Source: QWQI01 sp964608915 (GTDB lineage Bacteria; Planctomycetota; Planctomycetia; Isosphaerales; Isosphaeraceae). From it: a stretch of 64,000 nucleotides of DNA. The DNA lies in assembly GCA_964608915.1 (NCBI GenBank), contig CAZSQA010000010.1:62001-126000 (forward strand), in the 5' to 3' direction. Below the pieces are notes generated by a model. That model saw nothing but the letters and a program-made list of their open reading frames with translations, was not told the origin of the DNA and did not search any database. This document shows positions 36,631-45,278 of the stretch, piece after piece. The translations under genes and the position numbers were made by a program. The stretch's first letter is position 1; each line of letters starts with the position of its first letter.

Positions 36631-38361
36631 TCAGGTACCCAGGATCACCCGGCCGCGTCGGGTCGGGGCGTCCAGCGGGGGGCGGTCGGCTCGGACATTC
36701 ACGCTGCGGCCGCGGATTTTCACGCCCTGCATGGCTTCGATGACGAGATCGGCCATGCTGGCCGGAATCTCGACGAGCGCGAACCGGTCAGTGAGGTCGA
36801 TCGCACCGATTTCGCGGCCTGACACACCGGCTTCGTTGGCGATGGCGCCGACGAGATCACGCGGCGAAACGCCAGCGTCGCGGCCGATGCCGAAGTAAAT
36901 CTTCGACATGCCCCGATTGGTCGGGCGGCGGCCGGCCCGCTGGCGTTCTTCAGCCGGATTTCGGCCCGGCCGGGAGCGTTCCCGATCCCGGTCACGGCCA
37001 TTATCCTGAGCGAAGGAATCGGTCTGAAGGTCAGGTTCCTCTTCCGCCCGGACCGGCTGACGCAGCAGAGACAAAGCCGCGATGGCGACATCGGCCGGTG
37101 TGTATTCCTGCGAGAGTTCCTCGACGAGTTCACGGAGGTCGTCCACGGCTTCCGGATTCGCCAAAGCTTCGCGGACACGTTGCCGGGTCTGGTCGATGCG
37201 TGAGACTTCGAGGTCTTTCGCGGACGGAATCTGCGCGATTTCGACCTTCTGCCGGGTCGCCCGCTCGATCTGCGTCAGAGCGAAGCGTTCCCGGGGCGAG
37301 GCGAGCGTGATCGCGACCCCGGCCCGGCCGGCCCGGCCGACACGGCCGATGCGGTGCACGTACTGGTCCGGATCGGTCGGCAGGTCGAAATTGATCACGT
37401 GCGAAAGGTGAGCGATATCGAGCCCGCGGGCGGCGATGTCGGTCGCGATGAGCAAATCGGCCGCGCCGGAGCGAAACCGGCCCATGACCTGGTCTCGCTG
37501 GTTCTGGGTCAGTCCGCCGTGCAGGGCCAGCGGTTCGAAATTGCGGTGCCGCAGCAGGTCCACGAGGTTGTCGGCATCGGACCGGGTCCGGCAGAAAATG
37601 ATCGCCGATGCCGGCCGTTCGATTTCGAGAATACGGGCCAGCGATTTCGCCTTGTTCTCACGCGTGACGATATAAGCCGTCTGGCGGACTTTCGCTTCCT
37701 CGCCGCTGGCGGGCAGCTCTTTGGCGACTTTGATCCGCACAGGCCTGCGCAGGTGCCGTTTCGCGATTTCTTCGATCCGCGGCGGCATCGTCGCGGAGAA
37801 GAGCATCGTCTGGCGATCCTTCGGGGTTTCCGACAGGATGGCGTCCATGTCTTCCGCGAAGCCCATGTTGAGCATTTCGTCGGCTTCGTCGAGCACGACG
37901 GTCGTGACGGCGTCCAGCGGCAGTTTGCCGCGGCGGATCAGGTCAAGAGCACGCCCAGGCGTGGCGACGATCACTTCGACCCCGCGCTGGATGGCCCGGA
38001 TCTGGTCGGCGTAACCGGTCCCGCCATAAACGGCCAGGACGTCGACCTTGACGGCCTTGCCGTAGGTCTTCATAGCCTTGGCGACCTGAATGGCCAGTTC
38101 GCGGGTCGGCGTGAGGATCAGTACGGCCACGCCCGGCTTTTTGACGTCTTCGGTACGCAGTTTGTGCAGGATCGGCAGGGCGAACGCGGCAGTCTTGCCT
38201 GTGCCTGTGCCCGCCAGGCCGACGATGTCCTTGCCTTCGAGGAGAACCGGGATCGCCTCGCGCTGAATGGGGGAAGGTTCTTTATATCCGATCGCACTCG
38301 TCAGGCGGGCGTCGAGCCCCATCACGTCAAAACCGGAAACTTCTTGTTCGGACTCGGACAT
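36631..38361 (-). CDS. DEAD-box RNA helicase with DbpA-type RNA-binding domain
   Basis: 576 residues from the ATG at 38361, chosen over 38397 because GGGGAAGG precedes it. Q motif PSPIQREAIP (29-38), Walker A AGTGTGKT (50-57), PTRELA, TPGR, DEAD in VLDEADEML, SAT, and C-domain motifs with HRIGRVGRAGRAG. After a basic, Arg-rich linker (RDRDRERSRPGRNPAEERQRAGRR) comes the DbpA RNA-binding domain (KIYFGIGRDAGVSPRDLVGAIA ... GVKIRGRSVNVRAD). The order matches CsdA/DeaD-type cold-shock and ribosome-assembly helicases. Confidence 0.96.
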   Translation of the reverse strand: MSESEQEVSGFDVMGLDARLTSAIGYKEPSPIQREAIPVLLEGKDIVGLAGTGTGKTAAFALPILHKLRTEDVKKPGVAVLILTPTRELAIQVAKAMKTYGKAVKVDVLAVYGGTGYADQIRAIQRGVEVIVATPGRALDLIRRGKLPLDAVTTVVLDEADEMLNMGFAEDMDAILSETPKDRQTMLFSATMPPRIEEIAKRHLRRPVRIKVAKELPASGEEAKVRQTAYIVTRENKAKSLARILEIERPASAIIFCRTRSDADNLVDLLRHRNFEPLALHGGLTQNQRDQVMGRFRSGAADLLIATDIAARGLDIAHLSHVINFDLPTDPDQYVHRIGRVGRAGRAGVAITLASPRERFALTQIERATRQKVEIAQIPSAKDLEVSRIDQTRQRVREALANPEAVDDLRELVEELSQEYTPADVAIAALSLLRQPVRAEEEPDLQTDSFAQDNGRDRDRERSRPGRNPAEERQRAGRRPTNRGMSKIYFGIGRDAGVSPRDLVGAIANEAGVSGREIGAIDLTDRFALVEIPASMADLVIEAMQGVKIRGRSVNVRADRPPLDAPTRRGRVILGT

Positions 38362-38860
38362 CAACTGTACCTTCCCCAGGAATTCAGCCTGGTTCATTCG
38401 GATCGATCGTTAAGACAATCAGTTATCATACACGAAAAATCATGATCATGCACGGAAATTCCGGGCCGGGCATTCATCTCTATGCGTCCGGCAAGCGAAT
38501 GAACACGGTTCGTAAGCGACAGGCAAAGCGTTTCGTACATCCGATCGAAATTCCTTCAGTTGTCCCGTTTTTTTCGAATCAGACCGTGGCTTCGACCGGA
38601 AATGGCGTGTTTCGAGGCGTCGGTCGATATTGCAGGGTTGTCGATACTGTCAGACGGTATGCCGATCCTGTGTCATTTCCATGGTTCGATTCGCGGCGTT
38701 TTCGCTCGTTTCAGCCGGGCTCATCCATCGACGGATCGAATGAAATCCCGGCTTGGATCGATCCCGATGATGCGATATGATTCTCCTCCGGGCGTGTTCG
38801 TCGATCGTGGGCTTCGAAGCGAACCGCTCTGCCGATTCGCAATTCGTCAGGATGATGGCT
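38362..38860. other. Divergent gap of 499 bases
   Basis: Between the helicase (minus) and a small membrane protein (plus). The helicase-side end is AT-rich, with CATGATCATG (38441-38450), a small palindrome, and TATGAT on the minus strand at 38425-38430 as a possible -10. Several open frames cross it, but none reads like a protein. Confidence 0.35.
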
Positions 38861-39379
38861 ATGGATCTTGGCAGCTTCCCGCAATTTCTCGAAGTGACCA
38901 GGGCGGTCGGATCGATCGCCACACCTGTCGTGGTCGCGACGGTTGCGTATCTTTTTCAGCGCAGGCAGAAAATCGCGGAAGCCGCGATGGCCGAACGGAT
39001 CAAGAAAATCAGCCTGATCAGTCCTCGCCTGAATATGATCTATTCGTATCTGCAACGCGTCGGCAGCTACCTCGAATGGTCGCCCGAAGACATTCTCAAG
39101 GCGAAACGGGAAGCCGATCGCGAATTCTGGACCTACGAATATCTCTGGACGCCGGAATTCGAAACCGCTTACCATGATTTCATGGACGAAGCTTTCGAAA
39201 TGCACCGGGGTGAGGGGAACAAGGCCGGTATTCGGGCGGAATCCCGGCATTATCCGTTGAAGGCGAGCTTGCCGGGATGGGTCGCATTTACCGAGGAGTC
39301 GGCCGACAAGGCGCGAATCGCGCTTCGATACGACAAAATTCAGTCGGTCACGGCACGAGATCTTGGCTTTCGGAAATGA
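38861..39379 (+). CDS. Small membrane-anchored unknown protein
   Basis: 172 residues from the ATG at 38861 (AGGATG before it); earlier in-frame ATGs lie at 38777, 38852 and 38855. One N-terminal hydrophobic helix (AVGSIATPVVVATVAYLFQ, about 14-32) is followed by basic RRQK, so the bulk is probably cytoplasmic. The rest is helical and charged, with WTYEYLWTPEFETAYHDFMDEAFEM in the centre. No family recognised. Confidence 0.65.
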   Translation: MDLGSFPQFLEVTRAVGSIATPVVVATVAYLFQRRQKIAEAAMAERIKKISLISPRLNMIYSYLQRVGSYLEWSPEDILKAKREADREFWTYEYLWTPEFETAYHDFMDEAFEMHRGEGNKAGIRAESRHYPLKASLPGWVAFTEESADKARIALRYDKIQSVTARDLGFRK

Positions 39380-39438
39380 CTCGGTCGTGTCTCGTCGCCT
39401 CGTTCGGATCGATCCGGCGCGATTGCATACGACCAGAC

Positions 39439-40437
39439 TCAATCGTCCTGAATCTCGTCGATCGACTGTCGGGCCTTCAATTTCGATGCTTCGTATTCAC
39501 GCTCCATCTCATGGCATTTCCGTGCCGTCGAGGGGTGATCGCATTTGGCTCTGCCAGCGCCTTTGCCGGTAAATTCGAACCATGCCGACTCAGGGTCGTC
39601 GATTTCCCGCCCGCCGTCGTAGCGAATGAGCACTTCCGGGTGCCTGGCCCGCAGGTTTTCATCGCTGAGGCGAGAACGAACGTCACTCCCGGGGAGCGGA
39701 ATCTGGCGATACGCCGTTTTTCGATACGGGCCCCACGTGGCCCCTTTGACTCCCCTGCCCTGAAGGCATTCCTCGATCAGGGCGTATTCGGCCGTATCCA
39801 GATAACTGCCATGCAGATTCAGCTTTTGCAGCCGCGACAGCTTGCGGATCGGGATCATCGCCGGATACGGCTGCTTCGTGATGAATTGCCATAAACCCAG
39901 ATATTCGAGCGCCGGGAGGCCACCGAGAAACCCGAAATCGCGAACGGGCTGTTTCCAGTCCAGAGTCCCGTAAATTGCCAGGTACCTGAGATTCGAAACG
40001 CCGCTCAGGCCGCTGAAATCGGAGACTCTCCGCAAGTTCTCCAAATGCAGGGCCCGCAATTTCGGAAGGTCTCGCAAGGGCGAAAGATCTTCGAAACCCG
40101 AGACGTATTCCAGGACGAGTTCTTCGACCTTTTTCGAGCGACGAATGAAGTCGATCGACTTTGGCCGGGCGTGGGTGATGCGAAGCCTTTCGATCGTTCC
40201 CAGTTCGCCGATCGATTCCAGTTGCCGCGAAGTCGGTTCGTGGAATGTCACTTCTTTGAGATTGGGCAGAGTGAAAATTCGCTCCCACGATTCGTCATTC
40301 TTCCCGACAGTGACGATCGTCACGTCCTTCGATCCGGCGATCACGTCCGAAATCGAAAAGCTGTATCGCTCGACATTCGGGAGGGTCGTCCAGTGACCCC
40401 CCTCCCGATCGATCATGTCGCCGAAATGATGTTTCAT
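39439..40437 (-). CDS. Leucine-rich repeat protein
   Basis: 332 residues without signal peptide. About six to eight LRR units lie between 50 and 240, of the form LxxLPKLRALHLENLRRVSDFSGL, LSGVSNLRYLAIYGT, LGGLPALEYLGLWQF and LSRLQKLNLHGSYL. The C-terminal 90 residues are charged and helical (ESAWFEFTGKG, then KCHEMEREYEASKLKARQSIDEI). A cytoplasmic protein-protein binding scaffold is likely. Converges with the small membrane protein gene, 60 bases apart. Confidence 0.85.
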   Translation of the reverse strand: MKHHFGDMIDREGGHWTTLPNVERYSFSISDVIAGSKDVTIVTVGKNDESWERIFTLPNLKEVTFHEPTSRQLESIGELGTIERLRITHARPKSIDFIRRSKKVEELVLEYVSGFEDLSPLRDLPKLRALHLENLRRVSDFSGLSGVSNLRYLAIYGTLDWKQPVRDFGFLGGLPALEYLGLWQFITKQPYPAMIPIRKLSRLQKLNLHGSYLDTAEYALIEECLQGRGVKGATWGPYRKTAYRQIPLPGSDVRSRLSDENLRARHPEVLIRYDGGREIDDPESAWFEFTGKGAGRAKCDHPSTARKCHEMEREYEASKLKARQSIDEIQDD

Positions 40438-40567
40438 CCGTCTTGCCTGAAATGGAGCCGGATTTCGAAGTTCAACGCCATCATGCCGTAACGCGGGACG
40501 AGCCCGAACGGATTACGATCTCAGTTGGCAGTTGGCCGATGGGACCGCGTGAAACTTCGCGATGCGA

Positions 40568-42316
40568 TCACTTCGAACCGACCAGCCGGAGATAATCGAT
40601 TCCGACCATGTGTGATTTCACGGCCGATGGGTTCGAGCCTTCGACGATAATCGCCAGCTTGTGAGGTCCGGCGCTGAGCTTCGTGGCCGCAAGTTTCAAT
40701 TCGCCGCTCGAAACGACATTGGGATATTCGTACAGGTCGATCGGTCCCGAGACTTGCTGGCCGTCGATCTCGCAGCGGATCACGGCGTAGTCTGCCGCCA
40801 TGGTGAATGTGCCCAGAAGTTCGAAACTGCCTGCATCCGGGCTCGTGAATTCCAGCTCCAGGCGATCGCCCGGCTTCGCGCCGGTCCAGAACAATTGCTG
40901 GCCGCCGCTCCATTTGCCGGTCTTGAAGGATTTCATTTCCTGAATGAGCGTTTTGCCGGCCGAGACTTTCGAAACCTTGAGCGATTCGGCCTCAAGAGCG
41001 CCCGCGACTTTCCCGTCGCCCGGCTCGATCTTCGCCTCGGGGCCGCGAATCGAAGCGGTGCCCAGGTCACTCACGGGTTTCGGCTGGGCGTCTTCGAAAT
41101 CGGACTGGCGGACTTTGGTTTTGCGATGTATGAGCACGTGGGCACCCTTCATGCCGCCGACCACGATGTCGGGAAGGCCGTCGCGGTTGACGTCGGCGAT
41201 GCTCACCTGGCGGCCGATTCCGGCTTCGCCGTCGGCCTTGTAGGGCACCCAGTCCACGCCTTTCGCGGTGCGGGTCAGGCGGAACCAGTAGACGACGGCC
41301 CCGGCGTCCCACATTGGGCTCTTCTTGTGGTGCGAATAGTAGGTTTTGCCGGTGACGATGTCTTTAAGGCCGTCGCCGTCCATATCGACCAGGGCGACCG
41401 AATGGGGCTCGCTGAAAACGACGCCGTAGCGGTTCTGCCCCGGCTTCGCGCCCATGATGAGGTGCTTGCGGAAGACAGGCTCGGGGCCGGATCGGTCCTG
41501 CTCGTACCAGGCCAGGCCGAAGTCGTGGGCGGCCAGGCTGGTGATGATGTCATTATCGCCGTCGCCGTCCACGTCATAGGCGTGCATTTCGGCGCCGCCG
41601 TAGGAATCGGTGAAAGGCACGGAATGAAATTTCCAGGTCGTTTCCGTCGGCTTGTCTTTCGGCTGTTCGAACCAGCCCGCGGCCATCAGGATATCCTGCT
41701 TGCCGTCGCCGTTGACGTCGCCGATTCCCAGCCCGTGGCCGAACCGTTCGGGGGCTTTTTCGTCCGATATTTTGTGGAATTTCCAGGTTTCGAAGGGTTT
41801 GGACCAGTCGATGGTGGCGAAGCCGAACGCGCCGCCTTTCGTGCAGATGAGTTCCGGCTTGCCGTCCCCGACGATGTCCAGGAACTGGGGCGATTCGTTC
41901 GAAACTTCGTCGAACACCTGATGTTTTTTCCAATTTCCTTTCACGCCGCTTGACTTCGGGTTTTCATAGACATAGGCCGGCGTGCCCGGGAAGCCGACTA
42001 CGAAGACCTCGGCGGCACCGTCGCCATTGAAATCGTGCACCCAGTTGAAGAAGTTGTCGGCATAACCTTCGGTCGGCTGGGGTTTCGAGGCGTAAATTTC
42101 ATGTCCGGTTTCGAATTTCGGCCCTTCGAACCAGTAGGGGCCGTAGACGACGTCCATATCTCCGTCGCCGTCGATGTCACCGGCATTCGCGCCTTCGGAG
42201 AAGTAGGTGTCCGTGAGCCGCTGGCGGTCGAAGGTGTGCAGGAAGTGGTCCTCGCCCTGAGTGGTGACTGCGAAGCTGCAAAACAGCAGGGCCATGATGG
42301 CGGAACGTGTGATCAT
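40568..42316 (-). CDS. Exported FG-GAP/VCBS repeat protein with C-terminal carbohydrate-binding-like domain
   Basis: 582 residues from the ATG at 42316 (GGAG before it) with a signal peptide (ITRSAIMALLFCSFAVTTQGE). A beta-propeller of about seven blades covers 25-400; calcium loops are DIDGDGDMD, DFNGDGAAE, DVNGDGKQD, DVDGDGDND, DMDGDGLKD and DVNRDGLPD. The C-terminal domain (about 450-580: KPGDRLELEFTSPDAGSFEL ... LSAGPHKLAIIVEG) is a jelly-roll like domain often found after propellers in planctomycetes. Probably an extracellular binding protein. Confidence 0.93.
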   Translation of the reverse strand: MITRSAIMALLFCSFAVTTQGEDHFLHTFDRQRLTDTYFSEGANAGDIDGDGDMDVVYGPYWFEGPKFETGHEIYASKPQPTEGYADNFFNWVHDFNGDGAAEVFVVGFPGTPAYVYENPKSSGVKGNWKKHQVFDEVSNESPQFLDIVGDGKPELICTKGGAFGFATIDWSKPFETWKFHKISDEKAPERFGHGLGIGDVNGDGKQDILMAAGWFEQPKDKPTETTWKFHSVPFTDSYGGAEMHAYDVDGDGDNDIITSLAAHDFGLAWYEQDRSGPEPVFRKHLIMGAKPGQNRYGVVFSEPHSVALVDMDGDGLKDIVTGKTYYSHHKKSPMWDAGAVVYWFRLTRTAKGVDWVPYKADGEAGIGRQVSIADVNRDGLPDIVVGGMKGAHVLIHRKTKVRQSDFEDAQPKPVSDLGTASIRGPEAKIEPGDGKVAGALEAESLKVSKVSAGKTLIQEMKSFKTGKWSGGQQLFWTGAKPGDRLELEFTSPDAGSFELLGTFTMAADYAVIRCEIDGQQVSGPIDLYEYPNVVSSGELKLAATKLSAGPHKLAIIVEGSNPSAVKSHMVGIDYLRLVGSK

Positions 42317-42619
42317 CGGGAAGCTCCAGTGATCGGAGGCCAGGAGAGCGATGCGGGAGGTGCCGGGCATAGCCGAAAGGCCGGGACGGAGTCGAACCCG
42401 GTCTCTTGTTTCGACTCACTATATCCGGTCGGAGAGACGTAAGAAACGGGTCGCCAGACTACCCGCCCGAGATTCGCCGGAATCGTGAAACTTCGAAATC
42501 ACGAATCAGGTGTCGTACGTTTCGGCCTCATGTATAATCACGCGCACGTTTCGGACCCCGTTCGCAACGCAGGATCGTCTCTCTTCGACCGCTCACTCTC
42601 CCCAAAATCGAGAATCGCC
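42317..42619. other. Divergent gap of 303 bases
   Basis: It carries the promoters of the FG-GAP gene (minus) and the GH32 gene (plus). TATAAT at 42535-42540 is a good -10 for the latter, with no clear -35. A GC hairpin lies around 42381-42403. No gene seen. Confidence 0.4.
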
Positions 42620-44182
42620 ATGGCCTTTTCGGATCGCCTCACCCGCCGCACGCTGGCTTTCGCCACAGTCCGGACGATCGCACTGGCCGGGATCGGTTCC
42701 GGGATGGCGGCCGCCGCGGAAGACACGGTTCCGCCCGAATCGATGGTGTTGAACTATCACTTGATGCATCCGGGCGGCAAGAGCCTGCCGGGCGACCCGA
42801 ACGCCGCGTTCTGCATCGACGGCGTCTATCATTTGCATTACATCCTGCAGCATCCGTGGAAGGACGGGCGGTCGTTCTCGTTCGTACATGTGACGAGCAC
42901 GGACATGCTGCACTGGAAGTGGGAAACGACGAAGCTGCAACCGGCCTTCACGGGCCATGGCATGTTCAGCGGCACGGGGTTTCTGACGAAAGAGGGGCGG
43001 CCGGCGGCGGTCTATCACGGGCAGGGATCGGGCCGCAATCAGATCGCCATCGCGAAGGACGGCAAGCTGACGGAGTGGGAAAAGCCGTTTCCCGTCGACG
43101 TGCGCAACGCGGACGGCACCGAGGCGAAGATCAATCACTGGGATCCGGACTGCTTCATCGTCGACGACACGTATTATGCGATCTCAGGTGGCGAAAACCC
43201 GCCGGTTTTCAGGTCGAAGGACCTGAAAACCTGGACGCTCGCGGGTGACTTCCTGGCCCATGACATGCCCGATGTGGCGAAGGGCGAGGATGTCTCGTGC
43301 CCCAATATTTTCCGGATCGGCGACAAATGGATGCTCCTGTGCATCAGCCACGACCTCGGCTGCCGTTATTACCTGGGCGACTGGGATGCCAAGGCCGAGA
43401 AGTTCGTGCCGACGAAACATGCCCGGATGAACTGGCGGCGCGAGAATCAGAGCCTGTTCAGCCGGGAAAGCTGGCGGGTCGACTTCTTCGCGCCGGAGAG
43501 CGTGCTGACGCCCGACGGCCGCCGCGTGATGTGGGCCTGGTGCTCGACGATCGACAGGACCGACGGCAAGATGAGCGAGCTGACGATTCAGTCTCTGCCG
43601 CGTGAGTTGAGCCTGCCGGCCGACGGGAATTTGCGGATCAGGCCGATTCGTGAGCTGGAATCGCTGCGAACCGACCCGGCGGTGTTCGAAAACGTGGCTG
43701 TCGATCACGTCGATCGCACACTGCTGGCGGACCGGTCGCCCAAGGGGAAAAAGATCGCCGACGTGACCGATTCGGCCGAGATCCGGATCACGATCGACCG
43801 CAAGGAAGCCGAACGCAAGCTGTTCGGGTTTACGGTGTTCGCCGATGGCCAGGGCGGCGGCCTGCCGATCGTGTTCCGGCCCGAGACCGGGGCCCTCAGG
43901 ATCGGCACGGCGGAGGCCCCCTTCTCGATCGCCGAACTGCCGTCGGGTGAAGACATTACGCTGCGAATTTTCGTGGACAGGCATTTCGTTGAGGTGTTCG
44001 TGAACGACCGGCAGGCGATGATCGGCCATTTTCGGGATTATGCCGGGCGGACGGCCCTGAACGCGTTTTCCGTCGGCGCTCCGACGAAGCTGCGCAAAGT
44101 GGAAACCTGGAAGCTGAAGCCGACGAACCAGGGCTTTCGCGAGGCTCAGATGAACAGAATCTGGGAGCCGAAAACCCGCTGA
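42620..44182 (+). CDS. Exported glycoside hydrolase family 32 (fructan/sucrose hydrolase type)
   Basis: 520 residues from the ATG at 42620. Tat-like signal: SDRLTRRTLAFATVRTIALAGIGSGMAAAAE. The five-bladed propeller starts with the region around NAAFCIDGVYHLHYI (nucleophile Asp expected at the WMNDPNG position, here GDPNAAF), has the transition-state motif near HWDPDC and an EC-like region at GEDVSCPNIF. The C-terminal beta-sandwich ends with LRIFVDRHFVEVFVNDRQA, typical of GH32. The motif WMNDPNG is degenerate here, so substrate and even activity need a check. Confidence 0.88.
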   Translation: MAFSDRLTRRTLAFATVRTIALAGIGSGMAAAAEDTVPPESMVLNYHLMHPGGKSLPGDPNAAFCIDGVYHLHYILQHPWKDGRSFSFVHVTSTDMLHWKWETTKLQPAFTGHGMFSGTGFLTKEGRPAAVYHGQGSGRNQIAIAKDGKLTEWEKPFPVDVRNADGTEAKINHWDPDCFIVDDTYYAISGGENPPVFRSKDLKTWTLAGDFLAHDMPDVAKGEDVSCPNIFRIGDKWMLLCISHDLGCRYYLGDWDAKAEKFVPTKHARMNWRRENQSLFSRESWRVDFFAPESVLTPDGRRVMWAWCSTIDRTDGKMSELTIQSLPRELSLPADGNLRIRPIRELESLRTDPAVFENVAVDHVDRTLLADRSPKGKKIADVTDSAEIRITIDRKEAERKLFGFTVFADGQGGGLPIVFRPETGALRIGTAEAPFSIAELPSGEDITLRIFVDRHFVEVFVNDRQAMIGHFRDYAGRTALNAFSVGAPTKLRKVETWKLKPTNQGFREAQMNRIWEPKTR

Positions 44183-44206
44183 AGCCTGTCATCAAAAGTC
44201 GGAGAT

Positions 44207-44225
44207 GCCGGTTGACGGAACCGGC
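44207..44225. terminator. Small hairpin between GH32 and SRPBCC genes
   Basis: GCCGGTT (44207-44213), loop GACGG, AACCGGC (44219-44225). It has no T-tract and could also be a leader hairpin of the next gene. Confidence 0.35.
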
Positions 44226-44256
44226 TGCGATCAGGAATCGATCGAAAGGGTGGAAT

Positions 44257-44703
44257 ATGAGCGAGAAAATCGAAGCCGTCGCGGAATATCGGGCGAATAT
44301 GCCTGCCGGACGGCTTTTCGACGCCTGGATCGATCCGGACAAGGCCAGGGCCTGGATGGCAGCGGCCCTTCAGGAAATGGGGCTGGCGGGCGACATGCGG
44401 TGCGTCGAGATCGACGCCCGAACTGGCGGCCGGTTTCTTTTTTCCGACATGAGGGGCGATGTCGAAGCGCGCCACTGGGGCGTTTACCGGGCTTTGGATC
44501 GGCCCGGCAGAATAGAATTCACCTGGATCACCGATGCCGCGGATGAGAAGGATCCTTCGATCGTGACGCTGACGATCGAGGACGAGAGCGAACACTGCCT
44601 GGCCAGAATCGTGCATGCCTTCGACGCACGCTGGGCCGAATACGCCCCCCGGATTTCGGCTTCGTGGGAGCGCATGTTACGGCACGCGGCAGAAATCGAC
44701 TGA
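44257..44703 (+). CDS. SRPBCC/AHSA1-type protein
   Basis: 148 residues from the ATG at 44257, just after AAAGGGTGGAAT. The AHSA1-like START fold shows: AEYRANMPAGRLFDAWIDPDKARAWMA, then GGRFLFSDMRG, GVYRALDRPGRIEFTWIT, VTLTIEDESEH, and a C-terminal helix ending ISASWERMLRHAAEID. Such proteins bind hydrophobic ligands or act in stress; many accompany sensors. Cytoplasmic. Converges with a small unknown gene 13 bases downstream. Confidence 0.9.
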   Translation: MSEKIEAVAEYRANMPAGRLFDAWIDPDKARAWMAAALQEMGLAGDMRCVEIDARTGGRFLFSDMRGDVEARHWGVYRALDRPGRIEFTWITDAADEKDPSIVTLTIEDESEHCLARIVHAFDARWAEYAPRISASWERMLRHAAEID

Positions 44704-44716
44704 ACGGCCGGCCTGG

Positions 44717-44986
44717 TCAGGCCTTTGTGCGGACGCCCAGGGTCGTGAGCCAGTTGGGGTCGTAGGCGAGGGAAAAGATGCGCTGGACGGCTTCAGCGCG
44801 GGGGCGATCGGATTCGGAGAGCGCGGCGAGGGCTTCATGAATCTGTTCGAGCCGCGGGTCGCTGGCTTTCTGCGGATCGTCCGGCGCGTGGTCGAACCGG
44901 TCGAGCAGCGCGGCGAGATCGAGGATCGACTTGCGAATTTCGAGGAAGTCGTCGTTGAGGATCCGGGCTTTCGTACGTTTGTTCAT
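44717..44986 (-). CDS. Small helical unknown protein
   Basis: 89 residues. Entirely helical in appearance: NDDFLEIRKSILDLAALLDRFD, PRLEQIHEALAALSESD and AEAVQRIFSLAYDPNWLTTLG. No signal, no membrane helix, no Cys. I do not recall a named family. It reads as a real compact protein, in a convergent pair with the SRPBCC gene. Confidence 0.7.
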   Translation of the reverse strand: MNKRTKARILNDDFLEIRKSILDLAALLDRFDHAPDDPQKASDPRLEQIHEALAALSESDRPRAEAVQRIFSLAYDPNWLTTLGVRTKA

Positions 44987-45129
44987 CGCAGTGGCGCTCA
45001 GGTCGGAATCCGAAGGGAGAGTGAAATCGAACGCACTTCCAGAGGATCATCATAAAAGAAAATCGGCGTGACAGGAAGTTTGGCCCGGGCTCATTCGTTA
45101 CGACCGTAAATCTCATCCGTCGCGGACGC

Positions 45130-45158
45130 TTGGTTTCGGCCGATCCGTATCTTAGAAT
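45130..45158 (+). promoter_or_regulatory. Possible promoter of the Pro-rich protein gene
   Basis: -35 TTGGTT at 45130-45135 and -10 TAGAAT at 45153-45158, 17 bases apart. The -35 matches the consensus at only three positions. Confidence 0.3.
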
Positions 45159-45278
45159 GGAGTGTGTCGGCCGCGATCGCCTGAAACTTGAGGCGATCTT
45201 CGAGAGGTTCCGGTCCAATCTTCGGATTCGTTCCATACCGGCGGCGTTCGGATCAAGAATTTTCGGTGGAGTCGCTCG

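Noticed and set aside
42380..42412. A stretch resembling a tRNA T-arm (GGGTTCGACTCC on the minus strand)
   Set aside because: The T-stem bases do not pair properly, and no anticodon or acceptor arm was found around it.
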